Translations under genes and position numbers: made by a program
Notes under the pieces: generated by a model
Told to the model about the DNA's origin: nothing
The model's input: only the letters and a program-made list of their open reading frames with translations
Database searches by the model: none
Source: Liolophura sinensis
Taxonomy: Eukaryota > Mollusca > Polyplacophora > Chitonida > Chitonidae
Length of the DNA stretch: 64,000 nucleotides
Reading direction: 5' to 3'
Assembly (NCBI RefSeq): GCF_032854445.1
Contig: NC_088295.1
Coordinates: forward strand, 91,071,805-91,135,804
In this document: one piece after another, positions 11,701 through 22,880 of the stretch
Numbering within the stretch: position 1 is the stretch's first letter
Layout of the letters: each line of letters begins with the position of its first letter

Positions 11701-14700
11701 TGGAATACAGGGAATACAGCATCTGGTGAGTAAAGTACATGTGTGGAATACAGGGAATACAGCATCTGGTAAAATACATGTATGGAATACAGGGAATACA
11801 GCATCTGGTGAGTAAAGTACATGTGTGGAATACAGGGAATACAGCATTTGGTAAAGTACATGTATGGAATACAGGGAATACAACATCTGGTAAAGTGCAT
11901 GTATGGAATAGAGGCAATACAGCATCTGGTGACTAAAGTACATGTATAGAATACAGGGAATACAGCATCTGGTGATTAAAGTACATGTATAGAATACAGG
12001 GAATACAACATCTGGTGAGTAAAGTACATGTATGGAATACAGGGAATACAACATCTGGTGAGTAAAGTACATGTATGGAATACAGGGAATACAGCATTTG
12101 GTAAAGTACATGTATGGAATACAGGGAATACAGCATCTGGTGAGTAAAGTACATGTGTGGAATACAGGGAATACAGCATCTGGTGAGTAAAGTACATATA
12201 TGGAATAGAGGGAATACAGCATCTGGTGAGTAAAGTACATGTATGGGAATACAGGGAATACAGCATCTGGTGAGTAAAGTACATATATGGAATACAGGGA
12301 ATACAACATCTGGTGAGTAAAGTACATGTATGGAATACAGGGAATACAGCATCTGGTGAGTAAAGTACATGTGTGGAATACAGGGAATACAGCATCTGGT
12401 GATTAAAGTACATGTATGGAATACAGGGAATACAGCATCTGGTGAGTAAAGTACATGTATGGGAATACAAGGAATTCCACATCTGGTGAGTAAAGTACAT
12501 GTATGGAATACAGGGAATACAACATCTCGTAAAGTACATGTGTGGAATAGAGGGAATACAGCATCTGGTGATTAAAGTACATGTATGCAATACAGGGAAT
12601 ACAACATCGGAATACAACATCTGGTGATTAAAGCGCATACAACATCAAATACATGATAGCATGAAACCGAAGGAATACATTTAGAGATCGTATTATGATA
12701 CCAAATACAACATATAGTAATTAAAACATAAAACCCGCGAAATACAACATCGAGTAATATAATTATGGCAGTTGCTACTTTCTGTATATTCTGTATACAG
12801 AAAAAGAATATTTGATCACATTAAAATCAAATATTGCAATAATCAATTCCAATCACAACCGTGCCCTCAAACCTAACATAGGCCTACAGGTCATACATGC
12901 GCAACTTGTCTCCGAACTGAAGAGTGAAGCAGCACTGATTGCCACACAAATATTTTGGGTTTTTGATACACTATGTATTCTTGACTGCTAGTTTGCATCA
13001 AGTTGAATATATCTATGTATTCCTGACTGCTAGTTTACATCAGGTTGAATATATCTATGTATTTCTGACTGCTAGTTTGCACCAAGTTGAATATATCTAT
13101 GTATTCCTGACTGCTAATTTGCACCAAGTTGAATATATCTATGTATTCCTGACGGCTAGTTTACACCAAGTTGAACATATCTATGTATTCTTGACTGCTA
13201 GTTTGCACCAAGTTGAATATATCTATGTATTCCTGACTGCTAGTTTGCACCAAGTTGAATATATCTATGTATTCCTGACCGCTAGTTTGCACCAAGTTGA
13301 AATGTATCAGAATTTTGTCTGTTTGGATAGAACTGAAAACTTTAAGCCCAGTGTTACTTCCCGCCCCCACCCTCGTATAATCGATACGGGATTCTTCCAG
13401 CCTAACTTACAGCAGTGTCTTCTATCCTAACTTACAGCAGCGTGTTCCTGTCTAACTTACTGCAGTGTCTTCCAGACTAACTTACAGCAGTGTCTTCCAA
13501 CCTGACTTACAGCAGTGTCTTCCATCCTGACTTACAGCAGTGTTTTCCAGTTTAAGCTATAGCAATATCTTCCAGCCTGACTTACAGTAGAGTCTTCCAT
13601 CCTAACTTACAGCAGCGTTTTCCTGTCTAACTTCCAGCCTGAATTACAGCAGTGTCTTCCAGCCTGAATTACAGCAGTGTCTTCCATCCTAACTTACAGC
13701 AGTGTTTTCCATCCTAACTTACAGCAGTGTCTTCCAGCCTAACTTACAGCAGTGTTTTCTATCCTAACTTACAGCAGTGTTTTCCAGCCTGACTTACAGC
13801 AATGTCTTCCAGCCTGACTTACAGCAATATCTTCCAGCCTGACTTACAGCAGTGTTTTCCAATTTAACTTACAGCAGTGTCTTCCATCCTAACTTACAGC
13901 AGTGTCTTCCAGCCTTACTTAGAGCAGTGTCTTCCAGTCTAACTTACAGCAGTGTCTTCTATCCTGACTTACAGCAGTGTCTTCCACTCCAACTTACAAC
14001 AGTTTCCCCCATTCATAACTTTCAGCTTACAGCGGTCAAACTTAGAGCAGTTTCTCACACTCATACCTTACAGCTGGCCTTCACCATCTAACTTACACGG
14101 TACCTTCCACCCAAACTCACAGCAGTTTCTCCCATTCATAACTTACAACGGGCCCTCCGGTCTAACTTACAGCGAGTTTCTCCCACTCTTAACTTACAGT
14201 CGGACTTCAATCCCAACTTGTAGCAGTGTTTTCCAGCCTGTCTTATAGTAACTTTGTAATACCTTATCAACCTAAGCGGTGGCTCTACTGTGGCTTTCAA
14301 AAACCTTTCTACTTAACATGCAGCGGTGCCTCCCATTCTAACTTACAGCGGACCTTCCGGTCTAACATACAACACACTTTCTCCCACTTCTCGGACCTTC
14401 CACTTTGACTTACAGCGGGTCTTCCACGCTAGCTTACATCGGGCCTTCCACTCTAGCTTACATAGGTCCTCCTCCCACTCTAACTTAAACAGGCCTTCCG
14501 CTCTGTAGTACAACAGGCTTTCTCCCACTCCAACTCTAGTCGGATTTGACTTGTAACAGTGCGTGCCTTCCATCCTAACTGATAGCGGTGCCCTCTACCG
14601 TAGTTACCAACTGCTTCCAGTCTAACTTATGGCGGTACCCTCTACCGTAACATCCAAATACCTGCCAGTCTGCCTATTAGCGGTCCCCTCTACCGTAACT

Positions 14701-17700
14701 TCCAAATACCTTTCAGTCTAACTTACAGCAGAGCTTTCTTTGCCGGGAAAATTAAAGAAATGCCAATGCCTGTTGTCCAGGCTATAGTGCACACGATACT
14801 TCGGCAGGTGACGTCCACCCCTAGTTCGTTCACATCCGCCGTTGATAATCGCTCGGATGAGGCTTGGGTGCGTTAAGTCGGCCTGAAAATTAAAAGGTTC
14901 CGTGCAGATCAACAATATGCATACGGACTATACGAGTATATAGTTTCATCATTCATAAGATATTTGAGGTCGTCAGTTGCCAACTAATTTAATAGCTTCT
15001 GTTACAACGTCATAACCCTTGGACGAGCGAGTCCTCGTCGGCTTCAACTCCGGCTTTAACTCGCATAATATGTCAGGAATCTGGCCTGAGGAGATCATGT
15101 TCCCCGTAGTTATGCTCCTTGTCCTTCTCGCTAAATACCCATTCTCATACATGCATGTATTGCTTGCATCCTTGGGTGCTGCAGAGATATATATTTATCT
15201 GTACGTACTGGTTTTCACCCATGTATAACGAGAGGATTTATATTTACCTATATGTACTGGTGTTCACACTAGTGTGCTGAGGAGGTTTATATTTACCTAT
15301 ATGTACTGGTGTTCACACTAGTGCGCTGAGGAGGTTTATATTTACCTGTATGTACTGGTGTTCACACTAGTGCGCTGAGAAGGTTTATATTTACCTGTAT
15401 GTACTGGTGTTCACACTAGTGTGCTGAGGAGGTTTATATTTACCTGTATGTACTGGTGTTCACACTAGTGTGCTGGGGAGGTTTATATTTACCTGTATGT
15501 ACTGGTGTTCACACTAGTGTGCTGGGGAGGTTTATATTTACCTGTATGTACTGGTGTTCACACTAGTGTGCTGAGGAGGTTTATATTTACCTGTATGTCC
15601 TGGTGTTCACACTAGTGTGCTGAGGAGGTTTATATTTACCTATTTGTACTGGTGTTCACACTAGTGCGCTGAGGAGGTTTATATTTACCTATATGTACTG
15701 GTGTTCACACTAGTGCGCTGAGGAGGTTTACATTTACCTCTATGTACTGGTGTTCACACTAGTGCGCTGAGGGGGTTTATATTTACCTGTATGTACTGGT
15801 GTTCACACTAGTGCGCTGAGGAGGTTTATATTTACCTATATGTACTGGTGTTCACACTAGTGCGCTGAGGAGGTTTATATTTACCTATATGTACTGGTGT
15901 TCACACTAGTGTGCTGAGGAGGTTTATATTTACCTGTATGTACTGGTGTTCACACTAGTGTGCTGAGGAGGTTTATATTTACCTGTATGTACTGGTGTTC
16001 ACACTAGTGTGCTGAGGAGGTTTATATTTACCTGTATGCACTGGTGTTCACACTAGTGTGCTGAGGAGGTTTATATTTACCTATATGTACTGGTGTTCAC
16101 ACTAGTGCGCTGAGGAGGTTTATATTTACCTATATGTACTGGTGTTCACACTAGTGCGCTGAGGAGGTTTACATTTACCTGTATGTACTGGTGTTCACAC
16201 TAGTGTGCTGAGGAGGTTTATATTTACCTGTATGTACTGGTGTTCACACTAGTGCGCTGAGGAGGTTTATATTTACCTATATGTACTGGTGTTCACACTA
16301 GTGCGCTGAGGAGGTTTATATTTACCTATATGTACTGGTGTTCACACTAGTGTGCTGAGGAGGTTTATATTTACCTATATGTACTGGTGTTCACGCTAGT
16401 GTGCTGAGGAGGTTTATATTTACCTGTATGTACTGGTGTTTACTCTGGTGTGGTGAGAGGGTTTATATTTACCTATATGTACTGGTGTTCACGCTAGTGT
16501 GCTGAGGAGGTTTATATTTACCTGTATGTACTGGTGTTTACTCTGGTGTGGTGAGAGGGTTTATATTTACCTGTATGTACTGGTGTTTACTCTGGTGTGG
16601 TGAGAGGGTTTATATTTACCTGTATGCACTGGTCTTCACCCTGGTGTGCTGAGGGAAAGCGTTTTAAACTAATGTTGGATTTGCTCAGTAACGTGATCAG
16701 GCGACGTCCTCTCTCACGGAAGTTGATCAATGTATTCAGGTCAGTGAGCCGTGGACTTGTCAGTGTAGTCCTGGAAGAATCATTGTAGGACACCGTGGAC
16801 AGCTTCTCATCGCAAGTATCTGAAAACAAAAAGAGCATTGTTACCTTTTAGTTGACTAGAATATTAATAGGGAAATATTTCCAGTTAAAGAAATATAGGC
16901 CCAAGGTGTGCAGTCTTTTGTTGATTCCTGTTTTCCCAATGAGGTTTTGCTGTCAAATTGGTAATTAGTCATTAATCACAGGTAAACAATGCTCAGCTTG
17001 AGTCCGAATGGCCATTGGGCAGAGAATGGGTAGCCTTGGCGCCTAAAAACGAGCATTTCTTCAAAATGTGGCCACTATGACAACATCGCCGTGAGATGAC
17101 GTCTCAGTAATTCAAAGCTAAATGCAAGACATATATTTTACAGCTGATTTACATAACAAGTGAAAGCTATTTGCAAAAGCAACTCACCCGTGGCGGATAC
17201 ACGGACACTTCCAACTGGAAAGGGAAGAACAGAAATACATTACACGAAGATATAACTGCTGAATTCACCAGGCAAACAATGTATTATCACGTGTTTATTT
17301 TCATTACAGATTTTAAATTCGTGCAAATCTAGACATACATATACCAATATTTAACCATCACAAATCTAGGCATCCGCATGTTAATCTTTAACCATCACAA
17401 ATCTAGGCATCTATATACCATTCGTTAACCATCAGAAATCTAAGCATCCTTATACCATTCGTTACACATCACAAATATAGGCATCCTTATACCATTCGGT
17501 AACCTGTACAAGTCTAGGCATCCTTATACCAGTCATTAAACATCACAAATCTAGCCATCCGCATATCATTCGTTAATCATCACAAATATAGGCATCAGCA
17601 TACCATTCGTTACCCATCACAAATATAGGCATCCGCATACCATTCGTTAACCATCACAAATATAGCCATCCGCATGTCAATCGTTAACCATCACAAATCT

Positions 17701-20700
17701 AGGGATCCGCATGTTAATCTTTAACCATCACAAATCTAGGCATCTACATACCATTCGTTAACCATCAGAAATCTAAGCATCCTTATACCATTCGTTACAC
17801 ATCACAAATATAGGCATCCTTATACCATTCGGTAACCTTTACAAGTCTAGGCATCCTTATACCAGTCGTTAAACATCACAAATCTAGCCATCCGCATATC
17901 ATTCGTTAACCATCACAAATCTAGTTATCCTTATACCATTCGTTACCCATCACAAATATAGGCATCCGCATACCATTCGTTAACCATCACAAATATAGCC
18001 ATCCGCATGTCAATCGTTAACCATCACAAATCTAGGGATCCGCATACCATTCGTTACCTATCACAAATCTAGCCATCCTTATACCAGTCGTTAACCATCA
18101 CAAATCTAGGGATCCGCATACCATTCGTTAACCATCACAAATCTAGGCATCCTTATACCAGTCGTTAACCATCACAAATCTAGCCATCCTTATACCAGTC
18201 GTTAACCATCACAAATCTAGGGATCCGCATACCAATCGTTAACCATCACAAATCTAGCCATGCGCATACCAGTCGTTAACCATCACAAATCTAGGGATCC
18301 GCATACCAATCGTTAACCATCACAAATCTAGCCATCCTTATACCAGTCGTTAACCATCACAAATCTAGGGATCCGCATACCATTCGTTAACCATCACAAA
18401 TCTAGGCATCCTTATACCAGTCGTTAACCATCACAAATCTAGGCATCCTTATACCAGTCGTTAACCATCACAAATCTAGCCATCCTTATACCAGTCGTTA
18501 ACCATCACAAATCTAGGCATTCGCATACCAATCGTTAACCACCACAAATCTAGGCATCTATATATCAATCGTTCACCATCACAAATCTAGGGATCCGCAT
18601 ACCAATCGTTACCCATCACAAATATAGCCATCCGCATGTCATTCGTTAACCATCACAAATCTAGGCATCCTTATACCAGTCGTTAACCATCACAAATCTA
18701 GCCATCCTTATACCATTCGTTAACCATCACAAATCTAGCCATCCTTATACCAGTCGTTAACCATCACAAATCTAGGCATCCGCATCCCATTCGTTAACCA
18801 TCACAAATCTAGGCATCCGCATACCAATCGTTAGCCATCACAAATCTAGACACCCGCATACCAATCGTTAACCATCACAAATCTAGCCATGCGGATACCA
18901 GTTGTTATCCCTCACAAATCTAGGCATCCATATATCAATATTCTACCATCACAAATCTAGGCATCCATATACCATTCGTTAACTTTTACAAATCTAGCCA
19001 TCGGCATACCAATCGTTAAACATCACAAATCTAGGCATTCGCATACCAATCGTTAACCTTTACAAATCTAGCCATCCGCGTACCAATCGTTAACCATCAG
19101 GGACGTTTCAGGTCATATATGGCCAGGCCAATTCCAAATACATCACTAAACCAAAAGTCTACTAGAGTAGGGCTGTGTAAAATAAAACATTAGGACGGAT
19201 TCATGTCAAGAGAAGCCGTCGGTCAACAGGTTTTACTGATGCTGGAAAGGCACAAGCATACCGTTAATCAGTATCCAGGTCGGTTACCATTCTAGTATTT
19301 AGATCATCGTTAACCATGAATATAACGGAGGGAATTTGTTCCATTCACTAACAATTGTAGGGTATTATCCCACACCATCACAACAAACATTCATTCATAC
19401 TGCCATGCAGCGTCCTTGTCGGCTTGGACAACAATATACCGAAGGGTTCTGTATATGGCGTGTACACATTTCGCATTGTAGCATTTGTTAGATCCTGTGT
19501 AGTGAGTGACGATTTCAACCAACGTCACAAGTCATTACTGCAAGAACTCATGCGTCAAGGTTTTTTCATCAAACGCCTACACTATAAGTTTCCAAGTTTT
19601 ACAATGAGTATAATTCTCTTGTAAGTAAATATGGACAGAGCGTCCAGAATCTCTGGTGCTCGCCTTCGTGATGGTGTCTAATTCCACTTAACCCGGCTAG
19701 GGGCAGTATATTCTTCGTGTTGAATTATATCCCCAAGTTAGATATATGAACAGTTGCAATCAAAGCGCAATTGAGATACATATATTATAGGCCTGTACAC
19801 GGTTTTAATGCTGATTTTACTCATTGATACTCAGTGATATAATTTCCTTGATGTACAGTTCAACTCCAGGCGTGTGTTATCTACATGTACCACTAACCGA
19901 CGAAAGTCCGTCATACAGCAGGGTCCAGTACATGTTCTTGCAACATTGGAAACAATTGTAACTTTTCCCAATTCAGTGTATAAGCTATTGCATCAAGACG
20001 AGGAAACAGCTTTAATGTACATTGTACATTATCTCCACTATAGAGATATGTCATTGCAAGAGGTGAACTGCCATTGTCGGAGGTGAACTGTCATTGTCAC
20101 AGATTACTTGTCATTATCAGATGTCAACTCTCATTGTTACTGGTCCTCTTTCATTAGCACAGGTCAGCTTTCATTGTCAGAGGTCAACTGTTATTGTCAT
20201 AGGTTACTTCTCACTGTCAGAGATCAGCTGTCATTATTACAGGTCCCCTTTCATTGCCAGAGGTCAGTTTTCATTGTCAGAAGTTAACAGTCACTAACAC
20301 AGGTTACAGGGGTCAAATGTCATTGTTACAGGTCTCCTATCAGAGGTCAATTGTCAATGTCCCGTTTCATTGTCAGAGGTCAACTTTCACTGACAGAGGT
20401 CAACTTTCATTGTCAGAGGTCAACTGTCACTATCACAGATTACGTTTCATTGTTAGAGGTCAAATGTCATTGTCACAAGTGCCGTTTCATTGTCAGAGGC
20501 CAACTCTCATTGACAAAGGTCAACTGTCATTGTCAGATGTCAACTGTCATTGTCAGAGATCAAATACCATCGTTACAGGTTCCCTATTATTGTCAGAGGC
20601 CAGCTCTCATTGACAGAGGTCAACTGTCATTGTCACAAGTGCGGTTTCACTGTCAGAGGTCACAGGTTACTTGTTATCGCCAAAGGCGTCAACTGTCGTT

Positions 20701-21518
20701 ACAGGGAAACTGTCAATGACACGGGTCAATTGTCATTCTCAGAGGTCAGCTGTCATTGTTAGAGGTCACCTGTCATCAGCAGAAGTAACTGACATTAATG
20801 ACGCGTAATTGCCCCCCCCCCCCCCCAAAAAAAACTTTCACAAATTGTTAAAATCTCCCCCGATACCTAACAAAGGGGCTATTCATTGCAGTTTACGGCG
20901 AGAACAAGATAAAACAAGCGACACTATATTCTTTGTGTCTACTCATGTCATCGACTATGAGCGGAAGAACAAAGTAACATGCTTTCTATCCTTGACCTCA
21001 GCAATAGGCCTTTGGTATATGATATCTGGTAGTCTCAGATTCAAATCCAGATGATTCTCTTTTTATTCACTATCATATTTTTCTCCCTTTTTCAAAATTT
21101 GTACAGCACCTGCCGATGCATTATTGTGTATTATGTATTATTACACACACAAAAATATAGAAGCCAAGTTTTGATGCTTTCAAATAAATATTTTTATTTC
21201 ATGAAAAATTTCGGCTTAAAGGTCTAAAAAAACCAGTTTTTATTTCAACCATTCAAAATGTAGCTGTTCAATCAGAGAGGGTGCGAGAGTTTGTGACATA
21301 CACAATCTTTTTTCTCAAATTCAAAAACCGCTGATTTCTGTCAGAATGAAAATATACTATACAGAAGAAGTGAAAACAATCTCTATCAATGGGATTTCTT
21401 TTACCTGGCATAAGCTAGATGTAATGCTGTTCGAATCAGAGCGGAATATTGGCGAAGCCTGCCTACCTGTCGTGGCGTAGATGACATACAATGCCATCGT
21501 GAGAAACTGAAGTGGCAT
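8494..21518 (-). CDS. Secreted F5/8 type C (discoidin) + mucin-like + chitin-binding type 2 protein, seven exons
   Basis: Exons on the minus strand: 21518-21467, 17214-17188, 16819-16620, 14882-14727, 10832-10685, 10457-9602 and 8755-8494. They total 1701 bp (567 codons with stop), every junction keeps phase and no internal stop appears. Order in the about 566-residue precursor: signal peptide (1-17, MPLQFLTMALYVIYATT); F5/8 type C domain (about 28-185, with QADL, KYRVHYS.D...W and ARYIRIYP motifs); Ser/Thr-rich stretch with ADSM/VDSM repeats and several N-glycosylation sequons (195-480); Cys-rich peritrophin-A/CBM14 domain (about 494-546). Discoidin domains bind glycans or membranes and CBM14 binds chitin, so an extracellular chitin-matrix linker is inferred, for example in shell or periostracum. 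Introns hold large arrays; two grew from its own donor sites. The exon 6/7 join is the least certain. Confidence 0.75.
8870..9483. repeat. SINE fragments in intron 6
   Basis: Three decayed pieces of the GTACGGCGTAAAACACC SINE: a plus-strand tail at about 8870-8915, a plus-strand piece at about 9305-9352 (CGCCGTCGTATAAGCGAAAT) and an inverted tail at about 9438-9483. The rest of 8756-9601 is featureless intron. Confidence 0.65.
9602..10457 (-). CDS. Exon 6: Ser/Thr-rich mucin-like region with ADSM repeats
   Basis: An 856-bp exon (acceptor TTTTCCTCAG, donor AAACA|GTGAAT). It encodes a low-complexity Ser/Thr/Val-rich stretch whose centre is an imperfect 8-residue repeat of the form STADSMLV (about ten copies). 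Sequons NVT, NET, NST and NIS follow it. This suggests heavy O- and N-glycosylation. The opposite strand is also open for 275 codons, but that is a shadow of the biased composition. The donor is weak, and TGA follows directly if it is not used. Confidence 0.75.
10685..10832 (-). CDS. Exon 5: C-terminal part of the F5/8 type C domain
   Basis: Acceptor CGTGTATTTCAG|ATG and donor ATACGG|GTGGGT, phase 0 to 1. It encodes the diagnostic ARYIRIYP strand followed by SHPLPARLSMDIHRC, matching the closing strand and Cys of discoidin domains. Confidence 0.85.
10860..12640. repeat. Minisatellite, about 43-bp unit, abutting the exon 5 acceptor
   Basis: About 40 copies of AAAGTACATGTATGGAATAC, then AGGGAATACAGCATCTGGTGAGT, with frequent internal deletions of the GTGAGT part. 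It fills the intron side of exon 5. On the minus strand each unit has CAGATGTTG or CAGATGCTG, similar to the exon junction CAG|ATGTTC. Long open frames rich in Cys-Ile-Pro on the minus strand arise from the period and are not genes. Confidence 0.92.
12960..13310. repeat. 41-bp tandem repeat, about nine copies
   Basis: Unit CTATGTATTCCTGACTGCTA then GTTTGCACCAAGTTGAATATA, very uniform. It lies inside intron 4 of the discoidin gene, between two larger arrays. Confidence 0.92.
13390..14726. repeat. Minisatellite, about 25-bp unit, copies of the exon 4 splice donor
   Basis: About 50 copies, best ordered at 13.4-14.0 kb, of AACTTACAGCAGTGTCTTCC plus ATCCT. On the minus strand each reads GGAAGACACTGCT|GTAAGTT. 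The true exon 4 end is AAAGAAAGCTCTGCT|GTAAGTT at 14726/14727, so the array is built from the exon end and its donor. Copies degrade toward 14.7 kb. Confidence 0.9.
14727..14882 (-). CDS. Exon 4: middle of the F5/8 type C domain
   Basis: Acceptor TTTTAATTTTCAG and donor TCTGCT|GTAAGT, phase 0 to 0, 52 codons. It encodes ADLTHPSLIRAIINGG and KYRVHYSLDNRHWHFF, which match the ligand-loop and central strands of discoidin domains. Confidence 0.88.
15205..16619. repeat. Minisatellite, 49-bp unit, copies of the exon 3 end and donor
   Basis: About 29 highly uniform copies. The minus-strand unit reads CACACTAGTGTGAACACCAG, then TACATACAG|GTAAATATAAACCTCCTCAG. The true exon 3 end reads CACACCAGGGTGAAGACCAG then TGCATACAG|GTAAATATAAACC, so each unit copies about 30 bp of exon plus donor and intron start. 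The copies nearest the exon (16.43-16.62 kb) are the most exon-like (TCTGGTGTGGTGAGAGG on plus). Confidence 0.95.
16620..16819 (-). CDS. Exon 3: N-terminal part of the F5/8 type C domain
   Basis: Acceptor TTTTTGTTTTCAG and donor CATACAG|GTAAAT, 200 bp, phase 1 to 0. It encodes DTCDEKLSTVSYNDSSRTTL and ends GEDQCIQ, which joins the ADL of exon 4 to give the Q-x-DL core of discoidin domains. Confidence 0.82.
17188..17214 (-). CDS. Exon 2: 27-bp micro-exon
   Basis: Acceptor TTCTTCCCTTTCCAG, donor CACGG|GTGAGT, phase 1 to 1. It encodes only GSVRVSAT, linking the signal peptide to the discoidin domain. Both splice sites are strong and both joins keep frame. Confidence 0.7.
17295..19100. repeat. 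Minisatellite, about 37-bp unit
   Basis: About 48 copies of AACCATCACAAATCTAGGCA then TCCTTATACCAGTCGTT, with GCATCCGCAT and GGGATCCGCAT variants in longer shared blocks (for example 17.35-17.7 and 17.7-18.05 kb repeat the same variant order). It lies in intron 1 of the discoidin gene. Confidence 0.93.
19420..19610 (+). mobile_element. Reverse-transcriptase fragment of a retroelement, decayed
   Basis: About 60 codons encode NIPKGSVYGVYTFRIVAFVR followed by DDFNQRHKSLLQELMRQGFF. This pattern (x-YGVY-x3-V-x-F-R … DF-x-R-H-x-L …LxxQGF) is common near the C-terminus of animal retroelement polymerases. No other retroelement part is visible nearby. Confidence 0.5.
20060..20785. repeat. Irregular tandem repeat, about 23-36 bp
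   Basis: Repeated phrases TTTCATTGTCAGAGGTCAAC and TGTCATTGTCACAGGTTAC, about 25-30 phrases in mixed order. Directly after it comes a run of 16 C (about 20811-20826) followed by A8. Confidence 0.88.
20830..21466. other. Proximal part of intron 1, nothing coding seen
   Basis: Unique AT-rich sequence between the 20-kb array and exon 1 of the discoidin gene. Short open frames lack coding character. Confidence 0.5.
21467..21518 (-). CDS. Exon 1: signal peptide of the discoidin/chitin-binding protein
   Basis: MPLQFLTMALYVIYATT then donor ACGACAG|GTAGGC in phase 1, joining exon 2. A further in-frame ATG lies 14 codons upstream (21560-21558). I prefer the downstream start because it gives a normal short n-region and because the upstream ATG falls before the transcription start implied by the TATA box. 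Confidence 0.72.
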
Positions 21519-21568
21519 TGTTCTTGATTGTAGAAGACGAATAGTGATGTAAGACCGCATAATTCTCT

Positions 21569-21576
21569 CTATATAG
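21569..21576 (-). promoter_or_regulatory. TATA box of the discoidin gene
   Basis: The minus strand reads CCGCTATATAGAGAG. Transcription would begin about 30 bp on (near 21543), about 25 bp before the chosen ATG. A second TATATATA lies at about 21646-21655. Confidence 0.5.
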
Positions 21577-22264
21577 CGGTCGGAGTCAATGTTCAAAGAT
21601 TCTTTTACCTTCTTGACACCCGCTTCAAGGTTGCCTGTAAAGTTGAGTGTATATATAGGCCAGGGCTTCACACTTCTTTGCAATCAAGGATTTTTGAGCT
21701 GTATACAGGTGAAAAATGCGCAGTCGAGCGGGGTTCTCGCCTAGGTACGCGGTTCTCTAATTCAAATTGACAAAGCACTTGTGAGGATGTGATGTCATTT
21801 TCCTCTGTGACGCGTTTGTCCCTCTGTGTTCAGTTCTGATGAGCAGTTACATCACAGCTTCAGTGTTTACACTTCACACAGATAACTGTTTGTCATAACA
21901 GTAATACTGTAGTTGCTGTTTGGACTCCTCCAGAAAAAATATATTATTCAAGATATATATTAATATATTATTCAAGGTTGAAATCCCTGTGCTATTGCGT
22001 GGAGTATGTTCTTTACCGCATGTTGGTACACTTATTGTAAAATGAATTACACTCCACGACCATTCCCCAGGACGGCACTAGTTGTTGAATAATTATGACG
22101 TCACCCGAGGCAATAAGGTCTCACGGCGAAACTAAGCTGATGCAGTTTAACATTAGTACTTATTTAGATCTGTCAGAATTTAGATCTGTCAGTACCTCCA
22201 TGACACAACAGTATACATGCATAGTGGGGAGGCATATGTTCTCACTCTTAAATCTTAAATTCCC

Positions 22265-22880
22265 AATTTAGATATACTTATACTTCTGTTATAGTGTCTA
22301 TATGGACCTACCTTACAAGGCTGGTTGTCCCATCCATATACCCCTATACGTTATAGAGACCAGATGAACCTACCACACAGGGCCTGTTGTCTGATCAACA
22401 TACGCTTATATGTTATAGTGTCTATATGGATCTACCTTACAAGGCTGGTTGTCCCATCCATATAACCCTATACGTTATAGAGACCAGATGAACCTACCAC
22501 ATAGGGCCTGTTGTCTGATCAACATACGCTTATATGTTATAGTGTCTATATGGATCTACCTTACAAGCCTGGTTGTCCCATCCATATACTCCTATACGTT
22601 ATAGAGACCAGATGAGCCTACCACACAGGGCCTGTTGTCTGATCAACATACGCTATGTTATAGTGTTTGTATGGATCTACCACATAAGGCTGGTTGTCCG
22701 ATCCATATACCCTTATATGTTATAGTGACTAGATGAACCTACCACACAGGGCTGGTTGTCCTATCCATATACCCTTATATGTTATAGCGACCAGATAGAC
22801 TTACCGCACATGGCTGGTTGTCCGTTCCATATACGCTTATATGTTATAACGACTAGATGGACCTACCACACTTTGCGTGT
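22265..22880. repeat. Higher-order tandem repeat, about 120 bp made of two related 60-bp halves
   Basis: One half reads TATGGATCTACCTTACAAGG then CTGGTTGTCCCATCCATATACC. The other reads GATGAACCTACCACACAGGG then CCTGTTGTCTGATCAACATACGC. About five double units, then single units. Confidence 0.88.

Noticed and set aside
10644-12638. Long minus-strand frames rich in MYFTRCCIPCIPYMYF, up to 339 codons
   Set aside because: They lie in the 43-bp array; several overlapping frames of the same motif appear because units change length. They look like array by-products, except that the first 49 codons of one of them (10832-10685) are the real exon 5.
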